Below are positions 38,801-51,400 of a stretch of 64,000 bases of DNA, one piece after another. Under the pieces are notes generated by a model. The model was not told the origin of the DNA and searched no databases. It was given only the letters and a program-made list of their open reading frames with translations. Both the position numbers and the translations under genes were made by a program. Position 1 is the stretch's first letter. Each line of letters opens with the position of its first letter. Origin of the DNA: Caenorhabditis elegans (Eukaryota; Nematoda; Chromadorea; Rhabditida; Rhabditidae); NCBI RefSeq assembly GCF_000002985.6, contig NC_003280.10, positions 6,506,501 to 6,570,500 on the forward strand, in the 5' to 3' direction.

Positions 38801-41800
38801 AACACGTTTCACATTATTGAAGAAGAACAAGAGTTCAGTGCAAAGATTACAATTTCTTTAGATTTTCATTGAAATCCACAAATAAAATCTAGGGTAAGGC
38901 ATTGATCCAGATTCTTGAAAGTTCAAGACTTTCATTGAAATTTTGATTTTTATGTCAAGTTTGCGTTATGTAAACTGAAAAAAAAGCAAGTACATATGTT
39001 TTTTACGTTTCCAAGTTGATGATGCAAAGCGACAGATTCCAAGACATGCGATCATGGTTATTTTATGATGTGAAAAGCAATGAAATCTCCTTCGCTTGTC
39101 GAAACGTGAATAACCTTGTCTCACTTCCGGTAGTACTACTCGGAAGATTATTATTAATATCTATGAGTCTAAACCTAAAGAAATTGGATACTTCTGGGTT
39201 TCGGTCAGTAGAGACAGAGTCGGAACGGAAGTGTCGAAAACAAAAGGAAAGAGCAGTGAATCACCTAGGTGAAGGTGCTAGTAACATGAAATATGTTGTT
39301 GCTTCCATCCATCCCATACCGAATCCACATTTCCCTTGCTCCCCCATCTCGTGGTCTCGTCTTCTCGTCAAGAGAGTTTTTTGTCAATCAAGCGGACAGG
39401 ATGTATGTTACGTGAAGGTGGCATTACATTGGTTTCTGATGGGGGGACGACAATGAGCAAGAGTGATAGATTGGAGGACACAAACAAGAGAAGCAGGTTT
39501 ATTTTGAGTTGAGTTATTAAGAACAAGACAAGGAAATCTTAAAAGGCATCCATAAGACTGTATAGCTAACAATGAGACATTTGAGTAATTATATGTTTTG
39601 AGGTTGAACATAACTATTACCAGCCGGCGGGTAGGAGGACATGGGGGTGTGAATGGTAATGTATTATTCTCCCAAAGTGCATTATATCCGAGTGAATCTC
39701 AGTCTGATTGAGGGCAAGAAAAAGATGAGAAGAATAAGAATACTAGCCACAAAAAATGAGAATGTCAAGAGATGCACTTGTTCGTATCAAGTGACTGCTC
39801 GATGAGTTGAATATTGGGAAAGAGGCACAAGCAACGCCTTCCTCTACATCTTCCCACGATGATTTTGGAAAATGGAAAATGCATTCAGTCCAGAAATTGG
39901 AAATAGCAAATATTTAATAATGAATTCCAAATAGCTTGGAACACATAGGAATTGCTCATCTGATGAGCTTTTCTTTACTTATCCTAGATTGTGCAGAAAC
40001 GAAAATAATATTTTTTGAAAGAAATGTTTTTTTGGAAGTGTCTATCCATTTCTATAGCATCCAGACACTTGCTGTTGAAAGAAATGTCTAGAATTGACGA
40101 CACATATTTTATAAATGAAATTTTGAAGAAGAAAATAGATACACGAGAGAAGAAACATTTATATATATATATAAAACAACAATACACGAATATAGAAACT
40201 AGTTTAAATGACTTTTTTCAGCGTTCTTCATGGCCTTTCTGAAATGCTCAAAAAGATTGCGAGATCAATGACGGAAAATGAACAGAAGATGATCATGCAA
40301 TTAGTTCTTACGTGTGCAATTGTGTGCAAATATGCGAAAAAAGCTGAAATGAATGCGGATCTGGTGAAATCATTGAGAATGAATGTTTGCGAACGACTGG
40401 CTGAGGTATGTTAAAAACATTACTCAAAATATTACCAAAAAACCTGAAAAATTCGATTTTTCTGGAAAATCGGCGAATTGTCGGAATTGAAAACTTCCTG
40501 CAAATTGCCGATTTGCCGAATTTGCCGGAAAAACAGCAATTGCCGAAAAACATTTTTCGGCAAATTGTGGTTTTGCACATTTTTGCGGAAATTTCAAAAT
40601 TTAAATTATAATCGGCAAAATTGTACGCATCTTATTAACGTGCCTACATCTATTTTGAAAAGTAAGCAAATTCTATCAAAATATCGAGAAAAAACCGGAA
40701 AAATAATTTCAAAAAGGCACAGTTTTCAGAGTTTCCGTTTTTTTAATCCCTCTAAAAACTTCCGGCAAATTGATATTCGGCAAAAAATTTTGCCGAATGG
40801 CAATTGCCACCTATTCCTACAGTATCAATAAAATGCATATTCATCTACTTTAAAAATGTTTATACTTCAAAAAAATTCCATACAAATTTTGTTTCAGATA
40901 TTTCACGCGTTCCCAGATCGACAAATCGGCAAAGACGAAATGCTTGTTATCAAAAATGTTCTTCTAAATCAATACGTCGAGGAAACTCCCCTCATCAGTG
41001 TCATTCAAAGGTATACATTTGTTGTTTAAAAACATTTAATTTATGAAAACGTTTTTTTTTGTTTTTTTGGTCAGAAAAAACCAAAAAATCCATTTTTGCA
41101 AAAAAGAACCAAAAAACAATTTAAATTGTAAATTAGCTCATAATAAGTTTGTTTCAGATCAGAAACCAATATTCCAATTGCCCCATTTGCAATTGTCAAA
41201 CTTCTTGCTTCAATTTGTCGAATTCCATCGTTTTATCAAATGCTGACGGTCACAATTAATTGGAGAATTAAAGAGCAAAAAGACGTATTATTGAAATGTG
41301 ATGCTCTTGATGTAGGAAAATAGAAAAGTTTACAGAATTAATTGGTTTTTTCAGCTTCTTCTGGCACCACTTCTATGGCCAGGTTGCTATGATTTAATGT
41401 TCAAAACTATTCGGAACGGAATTTTGAAGCTTTCGGAACTTGCCGACGAACCGATGATTTCGATTTATGATCTTGTTGATTGTCAGAAAGTTGAACAGAA
41501 AAAGAGTCAGTTTAAAATATTAAATCACGGCCTCTCTTCATTTCAAAAAATAAATAAATTGACGTGATGAACTGTCTCTGCGTCTCTCATGGGCGAGAGA
41601 GTGAGCTTTTTGAGCCGAATTTGTACTGAAAACGGTAAAATAGGCCGGAAACGGCTGATAGTGAACAAAATCTTATAAAAATTTACTATCTGCCTGATCA
41701 AACACATAGAGATTATATGAAAAAAGGGCAAAATTGTAGATCACCTATGAATACGCCCACATGTGAAAGTTCAAAATTAGTGATTTTCCAGACAAAACTG

Positions 41801-44800
41801 ATTAAAGCCGGCGATTCGCTGATAAATCTTTAAATTTTTTATTAATATATTGTCAATTAAGACTAAGTGTATCTGTTTTTATGCAAATATCTAGGTTAGT
41901 GATGTTCACGACGCCGGCAGACGGAAAAACAAAAGGTTACCTCGAAAAATGGATTTTTTTGTAGATAATTTTTTTCTGATTATTTTCTGTTTTTGATGAA
42001 GGTTTTGTGATGAAAATTGACGTCGGCATCTTCAAAACAAGAATTAGGCCTGAAAACTCCAAAAATCGTTAAAAAACGACAATTTTTGACGGGTTTTCCT
42101 AATTTTACGAGACGCGCCAAGACATAATCAAAAATTCAACATCACCAAAAGTTGCAAAATTATCTAAGGAATAAATTAAGATGTCATTCACCTGATTTGA
42201 TCAAAAACTGATTGAGTAACTTCAGTTTTAAGACAATGCGATTGTAATTTTTGGACAACCGCAAGCATAATAGTTGACGTGAACGCTTTTGAAAACATAT
42301 AACTCGGTAGCCAGAAAAGCTATCAAGAAACTTTAAACTACAAAAATAATCTTGATAACACAAGAAACATTTTCTGTGTGCATGATACTTGACTATTCTC
42401 ACAAAATACATAGTTTAAGCTATGTAAAGATTCAATGCTTTGAAAAAACTTAGATAGAGAAGCCACGAAGGTATTCGAAATCATCCGTTTGCACAATCAA
42501 CTCAAAGAAGCAAAAAAAACAAAGTATGGATTAATACCGTCTGATACCTTTTTCATATGTCACTTTTTGTTTTTCCCGTACGGGATCCCGTCTTTACAGT
42601 CGGCAACCGACTGAAACCGAGGCCACCAATGAATAACTCAGGTTGTGAACCCTGTCGGGAAAGTCTCATCAGTTTTCCATCAGTGTACGACAAAAAATAT
42701 ACCGTATTTCCTCTATTAGTCAAACTTTGAAGAATTTTTTTATTACTTTAAAGATCACTGAAATAGTGAGCCGTTGTCTACGAGATCAAATATGTCCAAA
42801 AATTACCATTTGGTATCGGTCCTAACAAATCAGTATTTATACCAAAGTTGTTTCTTCGTCAATATTTTGAATTTAATTTAAAAACACATATATTATTCAA
42901 TTTTCAATCTCACGTGAGAGAGTGTGAGAGAAAAAGAGGAATTTTGAAATAAATGAAATTGAGAGAGGCCGTGTTAAATGTGATTTCAATATAAGTTTCT
43001 GTTTTAGGAGTCAGCTTTGGAACATCGCTTCTTACTCGAAAAATGAGGATTATTCTTGAATTCCTTACAAAACAAATTGAAAAAGAAGTTTCTGAAAATA
43101 AGAGGCCTGCTCCAGAGAGCATCATTTTGCTCGAACGTTTCTCGGATTTCGTGTCAGAATCTGATGATGTGGCAAACCGCTTGGCAACTCCGTTGTTGAT
43201 TTGTGTGGAGAGAAAGAAAAGTAATGAAGATACTCTTGTGAATATGATGAAATCATTGGCTAGAATTGCACCACTTCTTAAGGATCCTCAATCATATTTC
43301 TGGAGACTTCCAAAGTTATTTTCACGAATGGAAGGAAGAACATTAAGAGATTCATTGGTAACGATGGTGGAAGGATTTGTTAAATCAATGAATCTAGATG
43401 AGAAGACAAAAGAAATTCTTCATTATCTATGTGAACTCGATGCATGGGATAAGACAAAAGTCGATGAACCACACTTTGAGAGAAGATACGCTGCATACAC
43501 TGAATTGACAAAGATCTGGAATGGAGATGTGGCAACTAATCATGATGTTCTTGCAATGATTCTCAGTTCACATTTCCATCTAATTTCAACGGTATTAGTT
43601 TAAAATAATCCCATTTTCTCAACTATAAATCTTTCAGACAACTGATCTCTCACTACGAATGACTGCTGGAAATAATGTCAGAGCTATGGTTCAGTATGCT
43701 GGAAAAACGCTACCGATAGCTGAAAAACGTATTTTCCTTGATAGTTATTTGAATCCAACTATCATCGCTTTCTTGAAACATGATGTAGATGTGAGTTTCT
43801 ATATTGAATAAATGAATTCTCATATAATATTTCAGGCTGTTCGGGAAGAAGCTTTGAATACACTTGGAGTCATGACAAAGGGATTTAAAGAAAGTCAGCA
43901 TTTGGCCGAGTTAGATGTATTCTCCAATGAAGATGAAGAACACGACTTTTTGAAGAATATGAATCACATTCAGTTATACAGAAGACAACGAGCTATCCGT
44001 AAACTAGTGGAATCTGTTGCAAGCGGAGAAAAGAATATTTCATTTAATGCGATGAATAAGTATCTCGTCCCAATGATTCATCCATATCTCGTCAATTTCT
44101 CTGCCAAATTCAATGCAATTTCCGATGAATCTCTTGGACTTCTGAAGTTGATTATGTCAAAGGCTCCATGGGGAAAATATTGTTCCTATTTGGAAAGTTG
44201 GTTGGCACGAGTTGAAAAGGCAACAGCTACAAAAGATAATGAATTCACTGACAAGGCACTTGTTCGTATCGTTGTTGCTGTTATTGAAGCATTTCATTTT
44301 GGTGTTTCTTTAGAAGACGGAGAAAAATTCGAAATTAGTAAAAATCAAGAAGATGAGCAGGATGTTTCGAAGAACGAGAAACACACTATTTTGCAGAGAA
44401 TCAATCGAGTTATCCTTCCTCGTCTTTCCAAAAGTTTGGACTCACAGGTAAAATTATATTCATTTTAAAAATTAAAAACAAATCATTTTTATAGGCTCAA
44501 GCTGTTGAAAGAAATGCAAGAAGTGCTGAAACTCACGCAACTGCTCTTCATCTTGACATTCAAAGAGCCCCGATTGCGCTTGCCATTGTGAAGCTTCTGC
44601 AGAAATTGCCGGATGCGGTGACTGGAAAGCATCTTCATGGGTACGTTTTCAGAGTTTTCGAAAAACTGAAAGATAAAAAATTGCTAGAAAATTAAAAAAA
44701 AACTGAATTGAAAACAAAAAAACATATTTTTAACAATTCGCTTAAGTTGATTTTAAGTTTTTTTTTTTGAACAATCTTCAAAACCTTTTTTTCAAATTTT

Positions 44801-47800
44801 TCAAAATCAAAAAATTGAAAAATCCGGTTTTTCGATTTTTTTTTTTGAAATCCGAAAAAGGAACTTTTTTTTGACTTTCCAAAATAGAATCCCTTGGTGT
44901 CAAGTTTTTGAAAACTTTTGGTTTTGATTTTGGACCAAAAAAAAAAACAAAAAAAATTGCCAAAAGCCGAAAAAAAATTGATGCTTGAATTTATTTTTTA
45001 TACAACCGTAAAGAAGTGAAAAATCTTTGTTTTCTGCCTAAAAACCCAAAAAATCAATTTTTATCAAAAAACCAAAAAAAAAAGTGAAAAATCTTTGTTT
45101 TTATCTAAAACAAAACAAAAAAAAACAATTTTTCTCAAAAAACCAAAAAAACTGAAAAATCTTTGTTTTATCTTAAAAAATCAATTTTTCATTAAAAAAC
45201 ACCAAAAAAGTGAAAAATTTCTGAATAAAATTTTCATCAAACTACCAAAAAACCCATAAAGTCACAGCCCTTGTGTTAATGGCTCACAATGAAAAATGTC
45301 TCCTATTTCAGAGTTATTCTCAAATTATGTAATCTTATGATGACTCATTCGTATGATGTTCGTGAAACTGCAAGAAAGACGTTAGTTCAAATTGTGAAAT
45401 GTTTGGGACCAAAGTATTTGGCTTCTGTTATTACCGAAATTTCATTGACCATGACAAAAGGATTCCAGGTATTTCTGTTGGAATAAATCAATTTTTCTCA
45501 AAATTCTTTTTATTTAGGTTCATGTTGCTATTTTCTCAGTCCACACATTGATTGTTGCTATGAGAGAAGTTACAAAAGGAGGAGAACTTGACACGGCTAT
45601 CAATGTGATTGTAAAAATGTGCATTCGAGATCAGTTTGCTGCTGAAGACAAAGAAAACGGAGCCGTAAAAGCTGAATGTCCTGAAGCGAAAGGAAATCGT
45701 GCTCCAGAAATGATGCAGCATCTTGGAAGAATTGTATCTCCAGCTGGTATTCAAATGGTTCTTGCACCATTCCGCGATGTTGTGAATGAGCACCCATCAG
45801 CTAAAGCTGTGCAAAGAGTTTCGGATTTACTTTCAAAGTTTGCTGGAGGATTGAAAGACAATGAATCACTTGATCATTCTCAATTACTTGGCTACATTTT
45901 CAAATCACTAACGTCGGATATTCAAAAGTTATTAGAAGTGGAAACAAAGAATGGACAGAAAGACGAAAAGCAGAAGGGTCGTCGACCAGAAAGTTGTTTG
46001 ATTCTGCCAGCTGCTCCTCAGAGAATCGGTGCAATGTCAAAAGTTGTTATCAGAAGTCGTGATCACGTGTTCGCCGAGTTCTTTGTTTTGCTGTTTTCGT
46101 CACTCTTGAAGGAGAAGAAGTTCGATTTGTCTGATGATTCAATGGTCTCCCGTCTGAACCCATTTGTTAAGATCATTCTGGATTGCTTTGATTTCAAATA
46201 TGAAAAGTTGATCTCATGCTCAATGCGTGCTCTGTCATCAATGATTCAAATGCAACTTCCAGCAATCGCTTCAAATTCACAGAGAGTCTCTGATACATTA
46301 TTCATTCTTTTAAGTGATTACTCATCAATCGGTCAAGCAGGCAACAAACCAGCAATCATTCAACTCAATCAGCTCATCTACAAAGGATTCACTAATCTGA
46401 TTGTAACTACTGGAAGTGATTTTTTGGATAACGACAAGTTGACATTGTTGCTTGCGTATGCTGAAGCTGATGTAATGGATCAACACAAACAAGCTACTAT
46501 GTTTTCTTTAATCAAAGCACTTGTTAAAAGAGGTGTTCGACATGAAAGATTGGGAGAAATCATGGATCATCTCTCTGAGACTGCAATTCGATCTCCACTT
46601 GTTAACATCAGATCTCAGTGTCGTGACACCCTTCTCGACTATATCGGAAGTGCTTCAGATGCTGAGAAAAGTGTTGAGAAACACGTGGAATTTTTCCTGG
46701 ACCAACTGGAATACGAATATGAAACTGGCCGGCAAAGTGCCGCTGAAATGCTAGAGGCCTTGTTTAAAAATCTTGTGGCGGTGAGTAGAAATATTCGGCA
46801 ATAATTATAGTGTATGTATGATGATTTCAGAAATCTTTGGCACCGCTTCATATGTTATTGGTTGTTAAAATGGGAGCTGCAATGATGAATGAAGAGTCAC
46901 CGAAGGTTGCAAATCACATTGGATTGGCGTTAAGGCATCTTTTGGAGTCAGTTGGAGTTGCACAAAGACAAGAAACATTTGAAGTTATTTGTAAATGGTT
47001 GAAAGCAGAAGACGTAATATTTCCGTTTTTTTGAATATTATGTCTATTAATTTGTTTTTTTGCAGGAAAATGCAAAGGCAGTTGGAATTCAAACTGCTGT
47101 TCAGTTAAGTTATGTTGAGAAAGAAGGAATGGTTACGAGGATCGATGAAATCGTGAAACAAGTTAAAGAAGTACTTTTCGATGATGCTGTTTTCGAGAAT
47201 ATGAGGTATGGAATTCTAATGCACTTCCACGTGTCTATTTTCAATTTTTCAGTGAAACAACCATTACTGTTATTCTAAACGGATTCACTCGGATCATCTC
47301 CAACGTTGGTGCTTCCGCACTGACGAAGTTTGATGCAGTTGACTTCATCAGATCTATGGAAGAACTGTGCAAGTGCGAAGAGTCACTTGGAATCATGCTT
47401 GCATCTTCTACAATTATCGGGCAACTTCTGTCTCATCTCGATGTCAATGATATTCCAAAAGAACTTTCGAAGGACGTGTGCTTCTGGATGAGCCGACATC
47501 TTCGACACGAGAAAATGGACACGGCAATTGGAGAGCAAGCATCTAAGAACATTGTTTGTCTGGCGAAAGTGATTGATATTGAAGACTATAAAACTCTTGT
47601 TGGATACATTGCAGCGGCTTGTCGATATGAAATCAAGCATCACGTTAAACAATCTTTAAAGGTAAAATGATAGTTTTAAGTACTTTATAACTCTTAATGT
47701 TCAGAGAATCAACTGTTTCAAATTAGTTGCTGCATTATTCGTCACTGGAGACGACGAAAGGAATATTATAGTTCTCGACGCATTCATGTCACTTCTTGTC

Positions 47801-48171
47801 AGAGAACTAAAAACTTCAAGTTAGTTTAATAATTCCAATTCATTTTGTAAATTATATTTTCAGGTGACGAAGAACTTTCCAAACTAACCCAAGAAGTGTG
47901 CGGTCTTGTGAAGAAGAAGATTGGAGAGGACGCCTACAGTAATCGTGTCGCAACGTGCCAAAAAGTGGCTGCCGAGAAGATTACTGACCGAAAAAGAAAG
48001 ATTCGGGAGCTGGCTGTAACTGCACCTGAAGATGCTGCAGAATTGAAGAGAAAGAAGAACAAGAAGAAAACTGAGGTTCGGAAGAGAAAGATCGATGAGA
48101 TTAAACCATACAGAGCGATGAAGCGTCGAGCTGAAGAAAAGAGAAAAGCTCAAGAGAATGAGGAGGATTAG
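29884..48171 (+). CDS. UTP20/DRIM, SSU processome HEAT-repeat protein (2637 aa)
   Basis: Twenty-six exons: 29884-29958, 30012-30156, 30200-30421, 30469-30577, 30623-31022, 31083-31716, 31767-32016, 32063-32580, 32628-32802, 32895-33523, 33569-33653, 40222-40405, 40898-41010, 41158-41311, 41355-41505, 43008-43591, 43638-43790, 43836-44447, 44495-44640, 45312-45468, 45518-46780, 46831-47013, 47066-47205, 47253-47661, 47705-47819, 47864-48171. Phases agree throughout, giving 2637 aa against about 2785 in human UTP20. Family marks: N-terminal LTFNERI, FAAEAFAYLLRK near the first HEAT repeats, HIQLYRRQRAIRKL centrally, and a Lys/Arg-rich tail (RKRKIDEIKP). A lysine-rich insert (about 357-382) and an acidic one (about 862-885) break the helical repeats. 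UTP20 acts in the nucleolus in U3-dependent 18S rRNA processing. Intron 11 (33654-40221) contains a whole antisense gene. Possibly the gene called tag-184 (F18C5.3); symbol left blank because recall is unsure. Confidence 0.93.
33801..38364 (-). CDS. Chaoptin-like leucine-rich-repeat surface protein (1275 aa)
   Basis: Seventeen exons: 38364-38255, 38210-37895, 37849-37664, 37617-37474, 37429-36632, 36586-36419, 36370-36221, 36174-35900, 35852-35615, 35568-35384, 35337-35068, 35025-34833, 34788-34696, 34651-34475, 34429-34302, 34252-34153, 34097-33801 (1275 aa). Residues 1-24 are a signal peptide (IYFSILLLYFL). After a short cysteine-bearing N-cap come some 35-40 leucine-rich repeats with the pattern LxxLxLxxNxI. 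They end in a C-terminal cap (NNPIKCDCQFKW). The last 16 residues are hydrophobic (LKPLIYVLMLVCLSYL) with no cytoplasmic tail, as expected for GPI anchoring. Drosophila chaoptin, a GPI-linked adhesion protein, has a similar length (about 1300 aa) and plan. One intron (35569-35614) needs a GC donor. The whole gene lies inside an intron of the UTP20 gene on the opposite strand. Probably C56E6.6. Confidence 0.9.
38365..40221. promoter_or_regulatory. Upstream region of the LRR gene within the host intron
   Basis: No coding exon is visible. A GC- and purine-rich island lies at 38640-38790 (GGGCGGCGACGG, GAGAGGGAGAGAGC), about 0.3-0.4 kb above the LRR gene's ATG, a plausible promoter. The stretch 39016-39456 is open in one plus frame but has no domain or splice logic. 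The far end is the 3' splice site of the host UTP20 intron (ACTTTTTTCAG at 40221). Confidence 0.45.
40430..40820. repeat. Intronic repeat built of TTGCCG/CGGCAA motifs
   Basis: This lies inside UTP20 intron 12 (40406-40897). The words TTGCCG, TTTGCCG and their complement CGGCAA recur many times, e.g. 40500-40565 and 40760-40810, in both orientations, so the ends can pair with each other. It looks like a fossil non-autonomous interspersed element; no coding capacity. Confidence 0.6.
41526..42973. mobile_element. Non-autonomous inverted-repeat DNA element (1448 bp) in a UTP20 intron
   Basis: Both ends carry the terminal inverted repeat CACGGCCTCTCT followed by a looser match (TTCATTTC / CAATTTC). 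Both ends are flanked by the same six bases TTAAAT (41520-41525 and 42974-42979), a clean target-site duplication. The inside has no long reading frame and no transposase remnant, so the element would depend on a transposase elsewhere. It fills nearly the whole of intron 15 (41506-43007), starting 20 bases from the 5' splice site, and its host gene remains intact. Confidence 0.75.
44641..45311. repeat. A/T-run-rich intron with degenerate tandem units
   Basis: UTP20 intron 19 is unusually long for this gene (671 bp) and is made of A and T runs. From 45000 to 45220 a unit of roughly 55-75 bp containing AAAAATCTTTGTTTT and CAATTTTTATCAAAAAACC recurs about four times. No coding sequence is present. 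Confidence 0.6.
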
Positions 48172-48476
48172 AATTTTATGCCTAGATTTTGATATTTTTT
48201 TTGTTTTTTTTTGTTGTTGTTTCAAAATTTGAATTGTTTCTTTTCGTTGATGGGTACATTTTTTTTGTTGTCTGTTATTCCTTACATTTTTATTTCTTTT
48301 TAAACATTGTTGTCTCAATTGTTAAAATTTATGATCACACGAAAATGAATAAAACAAACATATTACAATTATTATAGAAATATAAAGTTAGTATTTTGCG
48401 TCCATTTCGATCAAAAGACTATTTCTCATTTCCTCCCACGATTTTAGATAATAATATTATCTTATGTCATGCACAG
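48172..48476 (+). promoter_or_regulatory. Operon-type intercistronic region between UTP20 and wrn-1
   Basis: Only 305 bp separate the UTP20 stop from the wrn-1 ATG. A canonical AATAAA lies at 48348-48353. Candidate trans-splice acceptors follow at 48447 (ATTTTAG) and directly before the ATG at 48476 (GCACAG), about 95-125 bp after the poly(A) signal, the usual spacing in C. elegans operons that use SL2. T-rich blocks at 48190-48310 fit the 3' UTR. Confidence 0.6.
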
Positions 48477-51400
48477 ATGATAAGTGATGATGACGATCTA
48501 CCATCTACTCGCCCGGGATCTGTGAATGAGGAATTACCAGAAACCGAACCCGAAGATAATGATGAGTTGCCTGAAACAGAACCTGAAAGCGGTATTTTAT
48601 AAATTTTTGTTAATTTTTGTTGAAATTTCATATTAATACTTTTTCAGATTCCGATAAACCTACCGTAACCTCGAATAAAACAGAAAACCAAGTTGCTGAT
48701 GAAGGTTTTTGTCTCAAAGATGCTCATTTTTCTGACATTATTTTTTTTCAGATTATGATTCATTCGACGATTTTGTGCCCAGTCAAACACACACAGCCTC
48801 CAAAATACCTGTAAAAAATAAACGAGCCAAAAAGTGCACTGTAGAATCTGATTCATCATCTTCGGATGATTCCGATCAAGGAGATGATTGTGAATTTATC
48901 CCAGCTTGTGATGAGACACAGGAAGTTCCGAAAATCAAAAGAGGATACACTCTGAGAACTCGAGCAAGTGTAAAGAACAAATGTGATGATTCATGGGATG
49001 ATGGAATAGACGAAGAAGATGTCTCAAAAAGATCAGAAGACACGTTAAATGATTCATTTGTTGATCCTGAATTCATGGATTCTGTTCTAGATAATCAATT
49101 AACGATCAAAGGCAAAAAGCAATTTCTCGATGATGGAGAGTTTTTCACAGACCGGAATGTTCCTCAGATTGATGAAGCTACAAAAATGAAGTGGGCATCA
49201 ATGACGTCACCTCCTCAAGAAGCTTTGAACGCATTGAACGAATTCTTCGGTCATAAAGGATTCCGAGAAAAGCAGTGGGATGTTGTCAGAAATGTTTTGG
49301 GAGGAAAAGACCAATTTGTTCTTATGTCCACTGGTTATGGTAAAAGTGTATGTTATCAGCTACCATCACTTCTTCTCAATTCGATGACTGTCGTGGTATC
49401 TCCATTAATTTCATTGATGAATGATCAAGTAACTACATTGGTTTCTAAAGGTATTGATGCAGTGAAACTAGATGGACATTCTACACAAATTGAATGGGAT
49501 CAAGTTGCGAATAATATGCACCGAATTAGGTAATTGACAATTGGTGGTTCAATTCTTTATCAAATACTTTTCAGGTTCATCTACATGTCACCTGAAATGG
49601 TTACGAGCCAAAAGGGTTTGGAATTATTAACTTCTTGCCGAAAACGTGGGGTTTTTTTTGTAAGAAAACTATTTTTCAATTTTTTTCAAATTTCAGATAT
49701 CTCCCTCCTCGCTATTGATGAAGCTCATTGTGTTTCTCAATGGGGACACGACTTTCGAAACTCGTACAGGCATCTCGCAGAAATTAGAAACCGATCTGAT
49801 CTATGCAATATTCCAATGATTGCTCTTACCGCTACTGCCACAGTTAGAGTTCGTGATGACGTCATTGCTAATTTAAGACTCCGCAAGCCATTAATCACAA
49901 CTACGTCGTTTGATAGAAAGAATCTCTACATTTCTGTGCATTCTTCAAAGGACATGGCTGAAGATTTAGGATTATTCATGAAAACCGATGAAGTTAAAGG
50001 AAGACACTTTGGTGGACCTACTATTATTTATTGCCAAACGAAACAAATGGTCGATGATGTGAACTGTGTTTTGAGAAGTACGTTATTAACGCTCGGAATA
50101 AATAAAATGTTGCTATTCCAAGAAGCGAAATTTTACGCCAAAAATACGGTGCTCGGCACGCGCGTTTGAAGAGTACTGTAATTTCAAACTTCGTTGATCT
50201 AAAATTTTTATCGAAATGTGTTTTAAATGTTTTATCTTATAGTATCTTATAGTACTCATTGAAGACACACACTTTTTTGTATTTAATAAAAAAAATAGTC
50301 GTGTAAAATATCTCGTGTCTGTATAAGAGGCAGTCAAGTAATTTTTCATTCTTAAGAAGTAAAGATTACCTGAAGTATAAATGAACATTCTTTCAGGAAT
50401 CGGAGTTCGTTCTGCTCATTATCACGCAGGACTCACTAAAAATCAACGAGAAAAAGCACACACCGATTTTATGAGAGATAAGGTATTTATTCGAATATCA
50501 CAATTAGTTCTTTATCTGATTCGTGTTAAGATTACAACAATCGTTGCGACAGTTGCATTTGGTATGGGAATTGACAAACCCGACGTTCGAAATGTGATTC
50601 ATTACGGATGCCCGAACAATATCGAATCATATTATCAAGAAATCGGAAGAGCTGGTCGAGATGGATCTCCAAGTATTTGTCGTGTATTCTGGGCTCCGAA
50701 AGATTTGAATACTATAAAGTAGAACATTCCAAGTAACTTTTGTAAATAACTACTCATTTCTTTCAGATTTAAACTTCGAAATTCGCAGCAAAAAGAAGAA
50801 GTAGTTGAAAATCTTACAATGATGCTAAGACAACTCGAGTTGGTTCTGACAACCGTTGGATGTAGAAGATAGTGAGAAATGACAACATTTGAAGTTTCGA
50901 TAAAATAATTTTAATTTTCAGCCAACTTCTGAAGCACTTTGACCCATCATACGCGAAACCTCCAACTATGCAAGCTGATTGTTGTGATAGATGTACTGAA
51001 ATGCTCAATGGAAATCAAGATTCATCATCCAGTATTGTTGATGTTACAACAGAATCGAAGTGGTTGTTTCAAGTTATTAACGAAATGTACAACGGGAAAA
51101 CTGGTATCGGAAAACCAATCGAATTTCTGAGGGGATCGGTTTGTTAAGGAATCTTGGTAATATTTAAAAAAAAAAAGTATTTTACAGAGTAAAGAAGACT
51201 GGCGAATCAAGACCACATCTCAACAAAAATTGTTTGGAATTGGAAAACATATTCCTGATAAATGGTGGAAAGCACTTGCAGCATCACTTCGAATTGCTGG
51301 TTATCTTGGAGAAGTTAGGCTGATGCAAATGAAATTTGGAAGTTGTATCACTTTGTCCGAACTCGGGGAACGATGGCTTTTGACTGGAAAAGAGATGAAA

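Noticed and set aside
39016-39456. 146-codon plus-strand frame inside the UTP20 intron
   Set aside because: Not spliceable in frame with neighbouring exons, no domain; lies in the LRR gene's upstream DNA.
29884-48171. Treating the HEAT-repeat locus as two genes split by the LRR gene
   Set aside because: Exons 11 and 12 join in phase 2, and the summed length (2637 aa) and motifs match one UTP20 protein.
47884-48318. 144-codon minus-strand frame
   Set aside because: Antisense of the lysine/arginine-rich UTP20 C-terminus; codon bias of the sense strand explains it.
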